DNA from: an uncultured Tenacibaculum sp.
GTDB lineage: Bacteria; Bacteroidota; Bacteroidia; Flavobacteriales; Flavobacteriaceae
Reading direction: 5' to 3'
Length of the DNA: 64,000 bases
Assembly: GCA_947501615.1 (NCBI GenBank)
Contig: CANMWK010000017.1
Span: 23,964 to 87,963 of the forward strand
Shown: positions 54,491 to 63,505 of the stretch, one piece after another
Position numbering within the stretch: position 1 is the stretch's first letter
How the letters are laid out: every line of letters starts with the position of its first letter
Notes under the pieces: model-generated
Told to the model about the DNA's origin: nothing
The model's database searches: none
The model's input: the letters and a program-made list of their open reading frames with translations, nothing else
Program-made: the position numbers and the translations under genes

Positions 54491-55748
54491 TATATTTAAA
54501 AACATAGATTGGTTAACTATACTTTTATATTTTGTTCTAGTTGTATTTGGCTGGTTAAATATTTATGCGGCATCTTCTACAGATAATGAAAATGATTTTT
54601 TTGATTTTAGTTCTAGATATGGAAAACAGTTAATTTTTATAGCATTAAGTGTTCCTTTGATCGTATTTATTCTCTTCTTAAACTCCAAGTTTTACGAACA
54701 ATTTTCTAGTTTAATTTATATCTTTTCTATTGTGCTCCTCGCTGGTGTATTAGTATTTGGGAAAAAGATTAATGGTGCAACTTCTTGGTACAACTTTGGG
54801 GGAATTAGCTTACAACCTTCTGAATTTTCAAAAGCATTTACAGCACTAGCATTAGCCAAGCTAATGAGTGATAGGCAATACAATTTAGATTTATTAAAGA
54901 ATCAGATAAAGGCTTTTATTATTATTTTCTTGCCTGGTTTTTTTATTGCTTTACAGCCTGACATGGGATCTGTTTTAATTTATTTTTCTTTCTTTTTTGT
55001 TTTAAATAGAGAAGGATTAACATTAAAATACTTTATAGTAGGAATTACCACAATTGTACTTTTCTTATTAACTATAAATTATGGCACCAAAATTATTCTT
55101 CTTGCTACACTCTTAATTTTAACCTTACTATTTGCTTACATTATATATAAAAACAATCAATTTTTCAGATTTAACTGGCCAGTTATACTCATAACATATG
55201 TAGCTTCAGCTCTATTTATTTCTGCTGTAGGTTATACATATACAAACTTGTTAGAGCAACATCAAAAAGATAGATTTGATATTTTATTAGGTAAAATAGA
55301 AGACCCTAAAGGATTAGGATATAATACCTATCAAGCTGAATTAACAATTAAATCTGGCAGTTGGTTAGGTAAAGGTTTTTTACAAGGAGATAGAACACAA
55401 GGTAATTTTGTTCCTGAGCAAGATACAGACTATATTTTCAGTACAGTTGGTGAGGAATGGGGTTTTTTAGGAAGTTCTTTCGTCATAATTATATTTATGG
55501 CCTTGTTATATCGAATCATATTTCTATCTGAACGACAGATTAACAAATTTGCTAGAATATATGGATATGGTATAGCTTCAATTTTATTCTTTCATATTGT
55601 TGTTAATATAGGTATGGTTATTGGCATCTTACCTACCATAGGAATTCCCCTACCCTTTTTTAGTTATGGAGGATCCTCGTTATGGGGATTTACCCTTTTA
55701 ATTTTCATTTTTATAAGACTTGATGCCCACAAAAAATATGACTACTAG
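54471..55748 (+). CDS. rodA: SEDS glycosyltransferase RodA
   Basis: The 425-residue protein has about ten membrane helices and the SEDS signatures: GATSWYNFGGISLQPSEFSK split around residue 105, ALQPDMGSVLIYF near 165 and GEEWGFLGSSFVI near 330, ending with IPLPFFSYGGSSLWGF. It polymerises glycan strands with PBP2. No ATG fits; translation probably begins at TTG 54471 inside the end of mrdA, or at a nearby alternative codon, coupled to PBP2 synthesis. Confidence 0.94.
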   Translation: MRQQENNIFKNIDWLTILLYFVLVVFGWLNIYAASSTDNENDFFDFSSRYGKQLIFIALSVPLIVFILFLNSKFYEQFSSLIYIFSIVLLAGVLVFGKKINGATSWYNFGGISLQPSEFSKAFTALALAKLMSDRQYNLDLLKNQIKAFIIIFLPGFFIALQPDMGSVLIYFSFFFVLNREGLTLKYFIVGITTIVLFLLTINYGTKIILLATLLILTLLFAYIIYKNNQFFRFNWPVILITYVASALFISAVGYTYTNLLEQHQKDRFDILLGKIEDPKGLGYNTYQAELTIKSGSWLGKGFLQGDRTQGNFVPEQDTDYIFSTVGEEWGFLGSSFVIIIFMALLYRIIFLSERQINKFARIYGYGIASILFFHIVVNIGMVIGILPTIGIPLPFFSYGGSSLWGFTLLIFIFIRLDAHKKYDY

Positions 55749-55776
55749 CGTTATTTATTTTATAGCCTACCTCAAG

Positions 55777-56217
55777 CTACAACTCTTTTGTAGTTTCATA
55801 TAGTTTGTCTTGCTTATCTAATTCAATAATTGTCCTTTTTATTATTGCTTCATTTACTTCTTTGACGATTACTAACTCATTTCCCAAAACATAATCTCTA
55901 AACTCATTAAAAAGACTATTTAACTTATTAATGGTGATAAAACTTGTCCATCTCTTTACCCCATCACTAAATTCAACAGTAACTTCTATATAATCATCGT
56001 AGCTATCTGTAATTTCATCATCAATAATTATTGATTTAATATCTGGAATTTTCACTTTAGTAAAGCAGTTTTCGGGTAACCAAACAAGTTTTTTTTTAGT
56101 ATTAAAAACTCTTAATAAATCTGGCTTGATGTCTTGAACAATGTAACTTTCTCTTTTGATAATATGTTCAGAAAATGAAGATTCGTTGATACAATAAACT
56201 ATATCACCTTTTTCCAT
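55777..56217 (-). CDS. Cytosolic protein of unknown function
   Basis: The 146-residue product has no signal peptide. Its N-terminal half (KGDIVYCINESSF ... SYIVQDIKPDLLRVFN ... KKLVWLPENCF) has the alternation of a small beta-barrel (KOW- or SH3-like) fold, and the C-terminal half a long charged helix ending in LDKQDKLYETTKEL. I recognise no family. It converges on rodA and is upstream of nothing on its strand. Confidence 0.6.
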   Translation of the reverse strand: MEKGDIVYCINESSFSEHIIKRESYIVQDIKPDLLRVFNTKKKLVWLPENCFTKVKIPDIKSIIIDDEITDSYDDYIEVTVEFSDGVKRWTSFITINKLNSLFNEFRDYVLGNELVIVKEVNEAIIKRTIIELDKQDKLYETTKEL

Positions 56218-56253
56218 ATAAATACATTTCTCTTCTTAAAACAATTATAAAAA

Positions 56254-56284
56254 AAAACATCTCTAAATAAAATAGAGATGTTTT
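56254..56284 (-). terminator. Terminator of rpsT
   Basis: AAAACATCTCTA at 56254-56265 pairs with 56273-56284, loop of seven; on the minus strand a T-run follows. Confidence 0.8.
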
Positions 56285-56307
56285 AAATAATTTATTGTTT
56301 CAGCAAT

Positions 56308-56559
56308 TTATAATGCTGCAACGTGCTTTGTTAATTTAGATTTTAAATTAGCCGCTTTATTCTTATGAATAATATTGTTTTTCGCTAATTTATCTAACAT
56401 AGAAACTACAGAAGATAACATTCCTTCCGCTTCTTTCTTATCTGTAGTAGCTCTTAATTTTCTAACAGCATTACGAGTTGTTTTATGCTGATATTTATTT
56501 CTTAAACGCTTTGTTTCGTTACTTCTTATTCTTTTTAATGCTGACTTATGATTTGCCAT
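56308..56559 (-). CDS. rpsT: 30S ribosomal protein S20
   Basis: The 83-residue, Lys/Arg-rich helical protein begins MANHKSALKRIRSNETKRLRNKY, the standard S20 start, and has the SMLDKLAKNNIIHKNKAANLKSKL end split by a turn. It binds 16S rRNA in the small subunit. A tRNA-Glu gene ends 34 bases upstream with no terminator or promoter between, so the two are likely cotranscribed. Confidence 0.96.
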   Translation of the reverse strand: MANHKSALKRIRSNETKRLRNKYQHKTTRNAVRKLRATTDKKEAEGMLSSVVSMLDKLAKNNIIHKNKAANLKSKLTKHVAAL

Positions 56560-56592
56560 TTTATTAAATCTTATATTGTTATAAAAACGTTG

Positions 56593-56664
56593 TACTCCGT
56601 ACGGGATTCGAACCCGTGTTACCAGGATGAAAACCTGGCGTCCTAACCCCTAGACGAACGGAGC
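56593..56664 (-). tRNA. tRNA-Glu (TTC), copy 1
   Basis: Full cloverleaf on the minus strand: acceptor GCTCCGT pairing with ACGGAGT, anticodon stem CCAGG/CCTGG with loop TTTTCAT (anticodon TTC), and T arm CGGGTTCGAATCCCG. CCA is not encoded. Identical to copy 2. Confidence 0.97.
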
Positions 56665-56692
56665 TAATTGCAATCTTTTACAATTGCGGGTG

Positions 56693-56700
56693 CAAATATA
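56693..56700 (-). promoter_or_regulatory. Promoter box of tRNA-Glu copy 1
   Basis: TATATTTG on the minus strand, 29 bases before the 5' end of the tRNA. The same box and following GCACCCGC stand before copy 2. Confidence 0.6.
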
Positions 56701-56749
56701 AAATTATTTTATTATACTTACAACTTTTACCTCTATTTTTTAGATAAAA

Positions 56750-56777
56750 AAAGCTTCGAAATAAATTCCGAAGCTTT
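56750..56777 (-). terminator. Terminator of tRNA-Glu copy 2
   Basis: AAAGCTTCG at 56750-56758 pairs with 56769-56777; a T-run follows on the minus strand. Confidence 0.75.
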
Positions 56778-56778
56778 G

Positions 56779-56850
56779 TACTCCGTACGGGATTCGAACC
56801 CGTGTTACCAGGATGAAAACCTGGCGTCCTAACCCCTAGACGAACGGAGC
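56779..56850 (-). tRNA. tRNA-Glu (TTC), copy 2
   Basis: The same 72-base sequence as copy 1, with anticodon TTC. It has its own promoter box (56879-56886) and terminator. Confidence 0.97.
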
Positions 56851-56878
56851 AAAACAATCTTTATCAGTTTGCGGGTGC

Positions 56879-56886
56879 AAATATAA
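56879..56886 (-). promoter_or_regulatory. Promoter box of tRNA-Glu copy 2
   Basis: TATATTTG on the minus strand, 29 bases before the tRNA 5' end, followed by GCACCCGC as in copy 1. Confidence 0.6.
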
Positions 56887-56924
56887 GACTATTTTTAAAA
56901 CATCATAACTTTTTTGAAAAAAAA

Positions 56925-58403
56925 TTAATATGCTTTTGCAAAAAGGACTCTTCTTGTTGATTTTTCACCTGAAAAAACACATACTCCCTCCTCTTCAACT
57001 GCATCGTTGGGTATACACCTAATCGTTGCTTTAGTTAAATCTTTAATCTTATCTTCTGTAGCTTCTGTACCATCCCAGTGTGCAGAAATAAAGCCTCCTT
57101 TATTCTCTATGACATCTTTAAACGCTTCAAAAGAATCTACTTTCGTTACATGTTCATTTCTGTATGCTAATGCTTTAGAAAATAAGTTCACCTGTATTTT
57201 ATCCAATAAATTAGCAACAAAATCAATAAGTTCTGTTTGTGCTACTGTCTGCTTTTCAAAAGTATCTCTCCTTGCAACCTCAACTGTTCCATTTTCTAAG
57301 TCTCTATTTCCAATAGCAACACGTATAGGAACACCTTTTAATTCATATTCAGCAAATTTTGCCCCTGGTCTCATTGTATCTCTATCATCAAACTTCACAG
57401 AAATCCCTTTCGATTTCATTTCTTCAATCACTGGTTTCATTTTGTCATAAATAGCATTCAGTTGATCTTCTCCTTTATATATAGGTACAATAACAACTTG
57501 AATAGGTGCTAATTTAGGAGGTAATACTAAACCTGCATCATCAGAATGCGTCATAATTAGACCTCCTATTAATCGCGTTGACACTCCCCAAGAAGTTGCC
57601 CAAACATGCTCTAATTTCCCTTCTTTAGATGTATACTTTACATCAAAAGCTTTAGCAAAATTCTGACCAAGAAAATGAGATGTTCCTGCTTGTAAAGCTT
57701 TACCATCTTGCATTAAAGCTTCAATTGTATACGTATCCTCTGCACCAGCAAATCGCTCACTTTCAGATTTAGCTCCTTTAACAACTGGCATAGCCATAAA
57801 TTGTTCTGCAAATGTTGCGTATACTTCTTGCATCTGTTTTGCTTCAGCTAAAGCTTCTTCCTTAGTAGCATGAGCTGTATGACCTTCTTGCCATAAAAAC
57901 TCAGCTGTCCTTAAGAATGGTCTTGTTCGCATTTCCCAACGCATAACGTTTGCCCATTGATTTATTAATAATGGTAAGTCTCTATGGGATTGTATCCATC
58001 CTTTGTATGTATTCCATATTATAGCTTCAGAAGTAGGTCGTATAATCAACTCTTCTTGTAGCTTTGCATTAGGATCTACACGTAGTTTTCCTTCATTATC
58101 AGGATCAGTTTCTAGTCTATAATGCGTAACAACTGCACATTCTTTAGCAAAACCTTCTGCATTTTTTTCTTCTGCTTCAAACAAACTTTTGGGAACAAGT
58201 AATGGAAAATACGCATTCTGATGTCCTGTTTCTTTAAACATTCTATCCAATTCAGATTGCATTTTTTCCCAGATTGCAAACCCATAAGGTTTAATTACCA
58301 TACAACCACGTACAGCAGAATTTTCAGCTAAATCAGCTTTAACAATAAGCTCATTATACCATTTTGAATAATCTTCAGCTCGCTTTGTTAAATGTTTACT
58401 CAT
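56925..58403 (-). CDS. proS: Proline-tRNA ligase (type 3, eukaryote/archaea-like)
   Basis: The 492-residue enzyme charges tRNA-Pro. It has class II motifs (GCMVIKPYGFAIWEKMQ, motif 2 MRWEMRTRPFLRTAEFLWQEGHTAHA split by length, motif 3 GLIMTHSDDAGLVLPP) and the anticodon-binding domain from about 290 (PIQVVIVPIYKG). The absence of the ~180-residue editing insert marks the short type 3 form, and the C terminus ends in Tyr as in that class. No oddities. Confidence 0.96.
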   Translation of the reverse strand: MSKHLTKRAEDYSKWYNELIVKADLAENSAVRGCMVIKPYGFAIWEKMQSELDRMFKETGHQNAYFPLLVPKSLFEAEEKNAEGFAKECAVVTHYRLETDPDNEGKLRVDPNAKLQEELIIRPTSEAIIWNTYKGWIQSHRDLPLLINQWANVMRWEMRTRPFLRTAEFLWQEGHTAHATKEEALAEAKQMQEVYATFAEQFMAMPVVKGAKSESERFAGAEDTYTIEALMQDGKALQAGTSHFLGQNFAKAFDVKYTSKEGKLEHVWATSWGVSTRLIGGLIMTHSDDAGLVLPPKLAPIQVVIVPIYKGEDQLNAIYDKMKPVIEEMKSKGISVKFDDRDTMRPGAKFAEYELKGVPIRVAIGNRDLENGTVEVARRDTFEKQTVAQTELIDFVANLLDKIQVNLFSKALAYRNEHVTKVDSFEAFKDVIENKGGFISAHWDGTEATEDKIKDLTKATIRCIPNDAVEEEGVCVFSGEKSTRRVLFAKAY

Positions 58404-58549
58404 AATTAAAAGTTTGGCACAAAAATTGCTATTAAATTAACGTAAATTACAGCAACAAAACTACGTTAAATTCGTTATTACCACAATAAAGTTGTTTTTT
58501 TTTGCTGATAATTTCATTTTTTTTTTAATTTTAATAAAAAGATAAGAAT

Positions 58550-59653
58550 ATGAAATCACATTTTACTATATCCAAATTCCCATTATATTTCTTATCATTA
58601 CTCGTGGTAACAACTACTATGATCTCTTGTGCCACTACACAAACAGTTTCAGGTAATGATGACGGAATTTATGCTGATGACACTGAAAGACCTACAAGAA
58701 AGGTAGTTCAAACTAACGAAAGAGAATACAATGAATACAACGAGAACTACTTTACAAAAGAAGTAGAACGTCTAGATAAAATAAATGGCACTGACATTAT
58801 TACTGATATCGATAGCTACAGATCTGATGAATATGACTTTGACGATGAAATCATAGAACAAGATGAAAACCAAGGACAAATATCTTCAAACAGAGAACCT
58901 TGGGGATTTGATAGCGATTCTGATGTTGTTGTAAACATCAATACTTTTGGTAACGGATTTGGTTGGGGATTTGATCCTTACTGGAATAGTTGGAACAACC
59001 CATATTGGGGATGGCGTGGTAGATTTGGTAATAGATGGGGATGGAACTACAACCCTTACTGGCACCCTTACCATGGACCTAATTATTGGAATAATGGGTT
59101 TTATGTAGGAATTGGTGGTTTTTACGATCCTTTTTATTGTCCTCCAGGATTTTATGGATACAACAGATTTGGTATATATAATGGATACAGATCTTTTAGA
59201 AATAGAGGATACAGCCGTTATGGTTATAGAAATGGTCTTTATAGTAGAAGAGGAAGAGGAACATATGCATACAACAACAGAAGAGCATATTCTAGAAGAA
59301 ATTCAAGAAGTGCATCTAGAAGATCTTCAAGAGTTTATAGAAGAAACAATTCAGGGGTAAATAGAACCAATAGAAGCATATCTAGAAATAGAAATGGCAA
59401 CTCTTCTGTAAGAAGAAACTCAAGAGGAATTAGCAGAAGCTCTGGATCTAGAGCTACCAATAGAAGATCTGGATCTGTAAGAAGAAATAGAAGTTCATCA
59501 TCGAATAGATCTAGAAGTTACAACAATTCTTCTAGAAGTAATAATAGATCTTATACTCCAAGTAGAAGTTCATCAAGAAGTAGAAGTTTTTCAAGATCTT
59601 CATCGTCAAGATCAAGAGGTTCTTCTAGTAGAGGATCAAGAAGAAGAAGATAA
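58550..59653 (+). CDS. Lipoprotein with Arg/Ser-rich low-complexity tail
   Basis: The 367-residue product has a signal peptide with lipobox MISC (Cys27). Residues ~30-125 are acidic (DDGIYADD, YDFDDEIIEQDEN). Residues ~130-215 are rich in Gly, Trp, Tyr, Asn and Pro (FGWGFDPYWNSWNNPYWGW), an aromatic low-complexity region. From ~216 to the end it is almost only Arg, Ser, Asn and Gly, ending in RRRR. The acidic head and very basic tail could interact with each other or with DNA or anionic polymers at the surface. Similar GWN-rich plus RS-rich lipoproteins occur in flavobacteria; role unknown. Confidence 0.8.
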   Translation: MKSHFTISKFPLYFLSLLVVTTTMISCATTQTVSGNDDGIYADDTERPTRKVVQTNEREYNEYNENYFTKEVERLDKINGTDIITDIDSYRSDEYDFDDEIIEQDENQGQISSNREPWGFDSDSDVVVNINTFGNGFGWGFDPYWNSWNNPYWGWRGRFGNRWGWNYNPYWHPYHGPNYWNNGFYVGIGGFYDPFYCPPGFYGYNRFGIYNGYRSFRNRGYSRYGYRNGLYSRRGRGTYAYNNRRAYSRRNSRSASRRSSRVYRRNNSGVNRTNRSISRNRNGNSSVRRNSRGISRSSGSRATNRRSGSVRRNRSSSSNRSRSYNNSSRSNNRSYTPSRSSSRSRSFSRSSSSRSRGSSSRGSRRRR

Positions 59654-59690
59654 ATAATCAATAGTACTCCTTAGTATATATAATTAGTTA

Positions 59691-59698
59691 TAATTTTG
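59691..59698 (+). promoter_or_regulatory. -7 promoter box of the FadL-like gene
   Basis: TAATTTTG matches TAnnTTTG but ends only five bases before the ATG at 59704; if used, the message would be leaderless. Confidence 0.4.
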
Positions 59699-59703
59699 AA
59701 AGC

Positions 59704-61068
59704 ATGAAAAAAATTATATTCCTTGTAGCGATATTCGCTATGACAAGTACAACATACGCCCAATTTACAGATTATAATGATCTTGGTATATTATTTTCAA
59801 GAGATCAAAGAACAGGTACAGCCAGATTTAATGCAATGGCAGGAGCATTTGGAGCTTTAGGAAGTGATATATCATCAACAGATATCAATCCTGCTGGCGC
59901 AGTAGTAGCTAGAAAAAGTAAAGTTGCCATTACTTTTGAAGGTACAGGCACTGATTTTGATATTAATTATTATGGTAACACCTCTAATATAAAAGACGAA
60001 AGATTAAATTTGAGCCAGGCTGGAGCTATTTTTGTTTTCGACGGTGAAAATAATTCTAACTGGAATAGGTTTGCTATTACATTTAATTATAAAGTAAAAG
60101 CAGATTTTGATAATTTTTACAGTGGATCTGGTAATAGTGGTTTATCTCTTTATGATAATAATTTTAACCGTACAGAAAATCCTAACAACACATTTTACAG
60201 AGCTTTTGAACAAGAGTTTACAAAGCAAACAAATGGAATAAACAGCGTTTTTAATCTTGGTTTTTCGGCTGTACATGACAATAAATTATTTGTTGGAGCT
60301 TCTTTAAAGTTTCATAGCCTAGAATATACAGAGAGAGCTGTAAATATTGAAGACAATGATGATTTAAGTGGCACCCCATTGGTGTTTGATGAAATTAATG
60401 ATCGTTTTGTAGATGGTACTGGTTTTTCTTTTAATGTTGGGTTTATCTATAAATTAAATAAGTTTATACGAATTGGTGCTGCATATGAATCACCTACATG
60501 GTATAACGAAGTATTAGAAGAAAGTGTTGAAGACTTTGCTGCTTTTGACAATACAGATAGCGCTAATCCATCATTAATACTTGAAGATAGACAAGCTAGA
60601 GGTCCTTTTTCGTTACGATTTAGAACACCAAGTAAATTAACAGCAAGTGGAGCTCTTATTTTCGGAAAGCAAGGAGTGATAAGCTTAGATTACACATATA
60701 GAGATTTTTCTAATTTTAGATATAATGATCCAGATCCAGCACTACAAGATGTTAATCAATTTTTCTCTAGAGACTTTAGAGCGACTCATGCTTTAAATTT
60801 AGGAGCTGAATGGAGATTTGATAGAGTAAGCTTAAGAGGTGGGTATTTTTACGAGAAAAACCCAAACTTAAGAGAAGGTGGTGGAACAAATTCAGACAAT
60901 TATAGAGGCTTTACGGCTGGATTAGGTTATAATTTCGGTAATACACAAATAGGTCTTTCTTATTTAAGATCTTTAAACGATGAATTTTATACCCTATATA
61001 ATGTTGGAGATATAAATATAGATAATACTACTACAAGAATAGCTGCAAGTATCACCTTTAGCTTATAA
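59704..61068 (+). CDS. OmpP1/FadL-family outer membrane porin
   Basis: The 454-residue product has a signal peptide (MKKIIFLVAIFAMTSTTYAQ) and the FadL-family start with FNAMAGAFGALGSDISSTDINPAGAVVA, the hatch region that plugs the barrel. The rest alternates beta strands of a 14-stranded barrel (SVFNLGFSAVHDNKLFVGASLKF pattern) and ends with TTTRIAASITFSL, a C-terminal Phe-ending strand before Leu. It would carry hydrophobic compounds across the outer membrane. Substrate unknown. Confidence 0.88.
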   Translation: MKKIIFLVAIFAMTSTTYAQFTDYNDLGILFSRDQRTGTARFNAMAGAFGALGSDISSTDINPAGAVVARKSKVAITFEGTGTDFDINYYGNTSNIKDERLNLSQAGAIFVFDGENNSNWNRFAITFNYKVKADFDNFYSGSGNSGLSLYDNNFNRTENPNNTFYRAFEQEFTKQTNGINSVFNLGFSAVHDNKLFVGASLKFHSLEYTERAVNIEDNDDLSGTPLVFDEINDRFVDGTGFSFNVGFIYKLNKFIRIGAAYESPTWYNEVLEESVEDFAAFDNTDSANPSLILEDRQARGPFSLRFRTPSKLTASGALIFGKQGVISLDYTYRDFSNFRYNDPDPALQDVNQFFSRDFRATHALNLGAEWRFDRVSLRGGYFYEKNPNLREGGGTNSDNYRGFTAGLGYNFGNTQIGLSYLRSLNDEFYTLYNVGDINIDNTTTRIAASITFSL

Positions 61069-61094
61069 AAATTTTGATTGGGGATTTTAAAAGT

Positions 61095-61133
61095 ACCTTT
61101 TAGTAACGTTTTTTAAAAACTGAACTAAAAGGT
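61095..61133 (+). terminator. Terminator after the FadL-like gene
   Basis: ACCTTTTAGT at 61095-61104 pairs with ACTAAAAGGT at 61124-61133, then CTTTTTATTT. Confidence 0.75.
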
Positions 61134-61159
61134 CTTTTTATTTAATCACTTTTTTACTG

Positions 61160-61167
61160 TAATTTTG
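61160..61167 (+). promoter_or_regulatory. -7 promoter box of the NifU-type gene
   Basis: TAATTTTG matches TAnnTTTG, 17 bases before the ATG at 61185. Confidence 0.5.
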
Positions 61168-61184
61168 TATTCTCATTTCTTAAT

Positions 61185-62084
61185 ATGAAAAAAATTAATA
61201 TTAACATAGAAAATACAACTAACAATACTATCATTAAGTTTGTTAGTGATTCAATAATCGTAAATAAAGGCAGTTACGAATTCAACAATATAGATGAAGC
61301 TAAAAACGCTACTTTCGTTCAACAGTTATTCTACCTTCCTTTCGTTAAAAAAGTTTTCATTGCCGCAAATTTCATCGCTATTCAACGTTATGACATAGTA
61401 GCATGGGAAGACGTTCAAGAAGAAGTAAAAACTCAGATTGAAGCCTACTTAAACTCAGGAAAGAAGGTAATTAACGAAGAAAATGAAAGCTCAAAGAAAG
61501 AAGCTATTGAAGTATATGCTGAAGTTACTCCGAATCCCTCAGTAATGAAATTTGGAACAAACAAAGCTTTAACTCAAACTGACATTGAATTAAAAAACAT
61601 TGAAGAAGCTAATCAATTCTCTCCATTAGCTAAAGCTTTATTTAACTTTCCATTTGTAAAAGAAATTTTTATTTCAGAAAATTATATTTCTATTACTAAA
61701 TACGACGTTGTAGAGTGGAATGAAGTATATCATGAAGTGCGAACATTCATTAGAACCTACTTACAGGATAATAAAGTAATTCTTTCAGAAATTCCTGAGA
61801 AAAAAGCAATACAAGAAGACAAAATACTTATAGAAAATTTAGATGAAACTTCTACTAAAATTGTAGAAATACTAGAAGAACATATTAAACCAGCGGTAGC
61901 TTCTGATGGCGGAAATATTGCCTTTAAAAGTTATAATTCTGAAACAAAACAAGTAAATGTAATTCTTCAAGGTGCTTGTAGCGGATGTCCTTCATCTATA
62001 ATTACATTAAAAAATGGAATAGAAGCTTTATTAAAAGAAATGCTTCCAAATCAAATTAACGAAGTTATAGCCATAAATGGATAA
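61185..62084 (+). CDS. NifU-type Fe-S protein with two Nfu N-terminal domains
   Basis: The 299-residue protein contains two copies of the Nfu N-terminal domain, at about residues 4-95 and 108-200: compare NNTIIKFVSD ... LFYLPFVKKVFIAANFIAIQRYDIVAWEDV with NPSVMKFGTN ... LFNFPFVKEIFISENYISITKYDVVEWNEV. The C-terminal NifU domain (about 218-299) has the GACSGCPSS motif whose two Cys bind or pass on a [4Fe-4S] cluster. Standard Nfu proteins have one such N-terminal domain. It overlaps ubiE by eight bases. Confidence 0.93.
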   Translation: MKKININIENTTNNTIIKFVSDSIIVNKGSYEFNNIDEAKNATFVQQLFYLPFVKKVFIAANFIAIQRYDIVAWEDVQEEVKTQIEAYLNSGKKVINEENESSKKEAIEVYAEVTPNPSVMKFGTNKALTQTDIELKNIEEANQFSPLAKALFNFPFVKEIFISENYISITKYDVVEWNEVYHEVRTFIRTYLQDNKVILSEIPEKKAIQEDKILIENLDETSTKIVEILEEHIKPAVASDGGNIAFKSYNSETKQVNVILQGACSGCPSSIITLKNGIEALLKEMLPNQINEVIAING

Positions 62085-62805
62085 ACAAGTAACACCATAC
62101 AAAGATTCAGAGTTAAGAAAAAAAGAGCAAGTTGCTCAAATGTTTGATAATATTTCGAATAATTACGACGGTCTAAATCGTGTTATATCATTCGGAATTG
62201 ATGTTAGCTGGAGAAAAAAAGTTGTCAAGTTAATTGGAGAAAATAACCCAAAGACAATTTTAGACATTGCTACAGGTACTGGAGACTTAGCTATGATGAT
62301 GACAAAATTGAATCCTGAAAAAATAGTAGGTCTTGATATTTCTGCTGGAATGTTAGAAGTAGGTAAGCAAAAGATTAAAAAAGCTGGATTTGACAATAAA
62401 ATTGATATGGTGGTTGGGGATAGTGAAAATATCCCTTTTGAAGACAATACATTTGATGCTATAACTGTATCTTTTGGTGTTCGTAACTTTGAAAATCTAG
62501 ACAAAGGATTGCAAGAAATTTTACGTGTTTTAAAGCCAAATGGAAAATTTGTTATTTTAGAAACCTCTAATCCTACTAAATTTCCGTTTAAACAACTATA
62601 TAAGGTACATACACAAGTTTTTTTACCCGTTGTTGGTAAATTGTTCTCAAAAGATAAAGCAGCTTATTCTTATTTATCGGAAAGTGCAAATTCTTTTCCT
62701 TATGGAGAAGCTTTCAACAATATTTTGAAAAAAAATGGGTTTAAGAATGTGAAGAGTTTACCCGTAACATTTGGAGTAGCCTCAATATATACATCAACAA
62801 AATAA
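62077..62805 (+). CDS. ubiE: Demethylmenaquinone methyltransferase
   Basis: The 242-residue methyltransferase has SAM-binding motif I LDIATGTGDLAMMM (about residue 65), the family signatures FDNISNNYDGLNRVISFGID and VSFGVRNFENLDKGLQEILRVLKP, both as in UbiE/MenG. In a menaquinone-using flavobacterium it makes the last step of menaquinone synthesis. Overlaps the NifU-type gene and is followed by porT after a single base. Confidence 0.95.
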   Translation: MDKQVTPYKDSELRKKEQVAQMFDNISNNYDGLNRVISFGIDVSWRKKVVKLIGENNPKTILDIATGTGDLAMMMTKLNPEKIVGLDISAGMLEVGKQKIKKAGFDNKIDMVVGDSENIPFEDNTFDAITVSFGVRNFENLDKGLQEILRVLKPNGKFVILETSNPTKFPFKQLYKVHTQVFLPVVGKLFSKDKAAYSYLSESANSFPYGEAFNNILKKNGFKNVKSLPVTFGVASIYTSTK

Positions 62806-62806
62806 T

Positions 62807-63505
62807 ATGTTAAAAAGATTTTTAGTTTCTAGTGTGTTAGTTCTTGTAACTTTTAACGCTATAGCTCAAAAAGAACGTGTCGAGAATTTACCTAATTTCG
62901 ACAAACGTTTTATTCATTATGGATTTTATCTTGGTTTAAACACAAATGGATTTAAAGTATCCTATAAACCTAGCGCCTTTCCCGACGCTCAAGTTGATGT
63001 AATTTCTGATGTTGGTTTTAATGTTGGTCTTATTGGTGATATGAAATTACATGATAATGTTAATCTTCGTTTTGAACCTGGTTTAATATCAAACACAAAA
63101 ACATTACGCTTTAATCACATTGCTAATGAAGCACAAGGGACAAGAGAAATAGGTAATACCTATTTACATCTTCCTGTTATTTTTAAATTTAGCACAAACA
63201 GACTTAACAATATCAGACCTTATGTTTTAGCTGGGGCTTCTTTTGATTTCAATTTCTCTAGTAATGAGAAAAATCAAGACGATAATTTATCTGGTCAGTT
63301 TAGACAAAACGCAAGTGCACTAATGTATGAAGTTGGTATTGGTATGGATTTTTATCTTCCTTATTTTAAATTCTCTCCCTCTATCCGCGGTATTTTTTCT
63401 ATAACTAATGAAATTAAACCCGACAATAGAAGACCTAGTCAATGGACAGATCCTATAGATTTTTTTGGCACTAGAGGTGTTTTCTTACACTTGTCTTTTG
63501 AATAA
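62807..63505 (+). CDS. porT: Type IX secretion outer membrane protein PorT
   Basis: The 232-residue product has a signal peptide (MLKRFLVSSVLVLVTFNAIAQ) and an eight-stranded barrel with the PorT pattern: NLPNFDKRFIHYGFYLGLN, LRFEPGLI, TYLHLPVIFKFSTNRLNNIRPYVLAGASF split by turns, and a terminal VFLHLSFE strand. PorT is needed for T9SS secretion, which exports proteins like the GH16 enzyme at 26342-27481. The ubiE-porT order is typical of flavobacteria. Confidence 0.93.
   Translation: MLKRFLVSSVLVLVTFNAIAQKERVENLPNFDKRFIHYGFYLGLNTNGFKVSYKPSAFPDAQVDVISDVGFNVGLIGDMKLHDNVNLRFEPGLISNTKTLRFNHIANEAQGTREIGNTYLHLPVIFKFSTNRLNNIRPYVLAGASFDFNFSSNEKNQDDNLSGQFRQNASALMYEVGIGMDFYLPYFKFSPSIRGIFSITNEIKPDNRRPSQWTDPIDFFGTRGVFLHLSFE

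Noticed and set aside
59112..59360. Alternative frame rich in Glu/Val within the RS-rich lipoprotein gene
   Set aside because: It arises from the AGA/TCT-rich repeat composition read in another frame.
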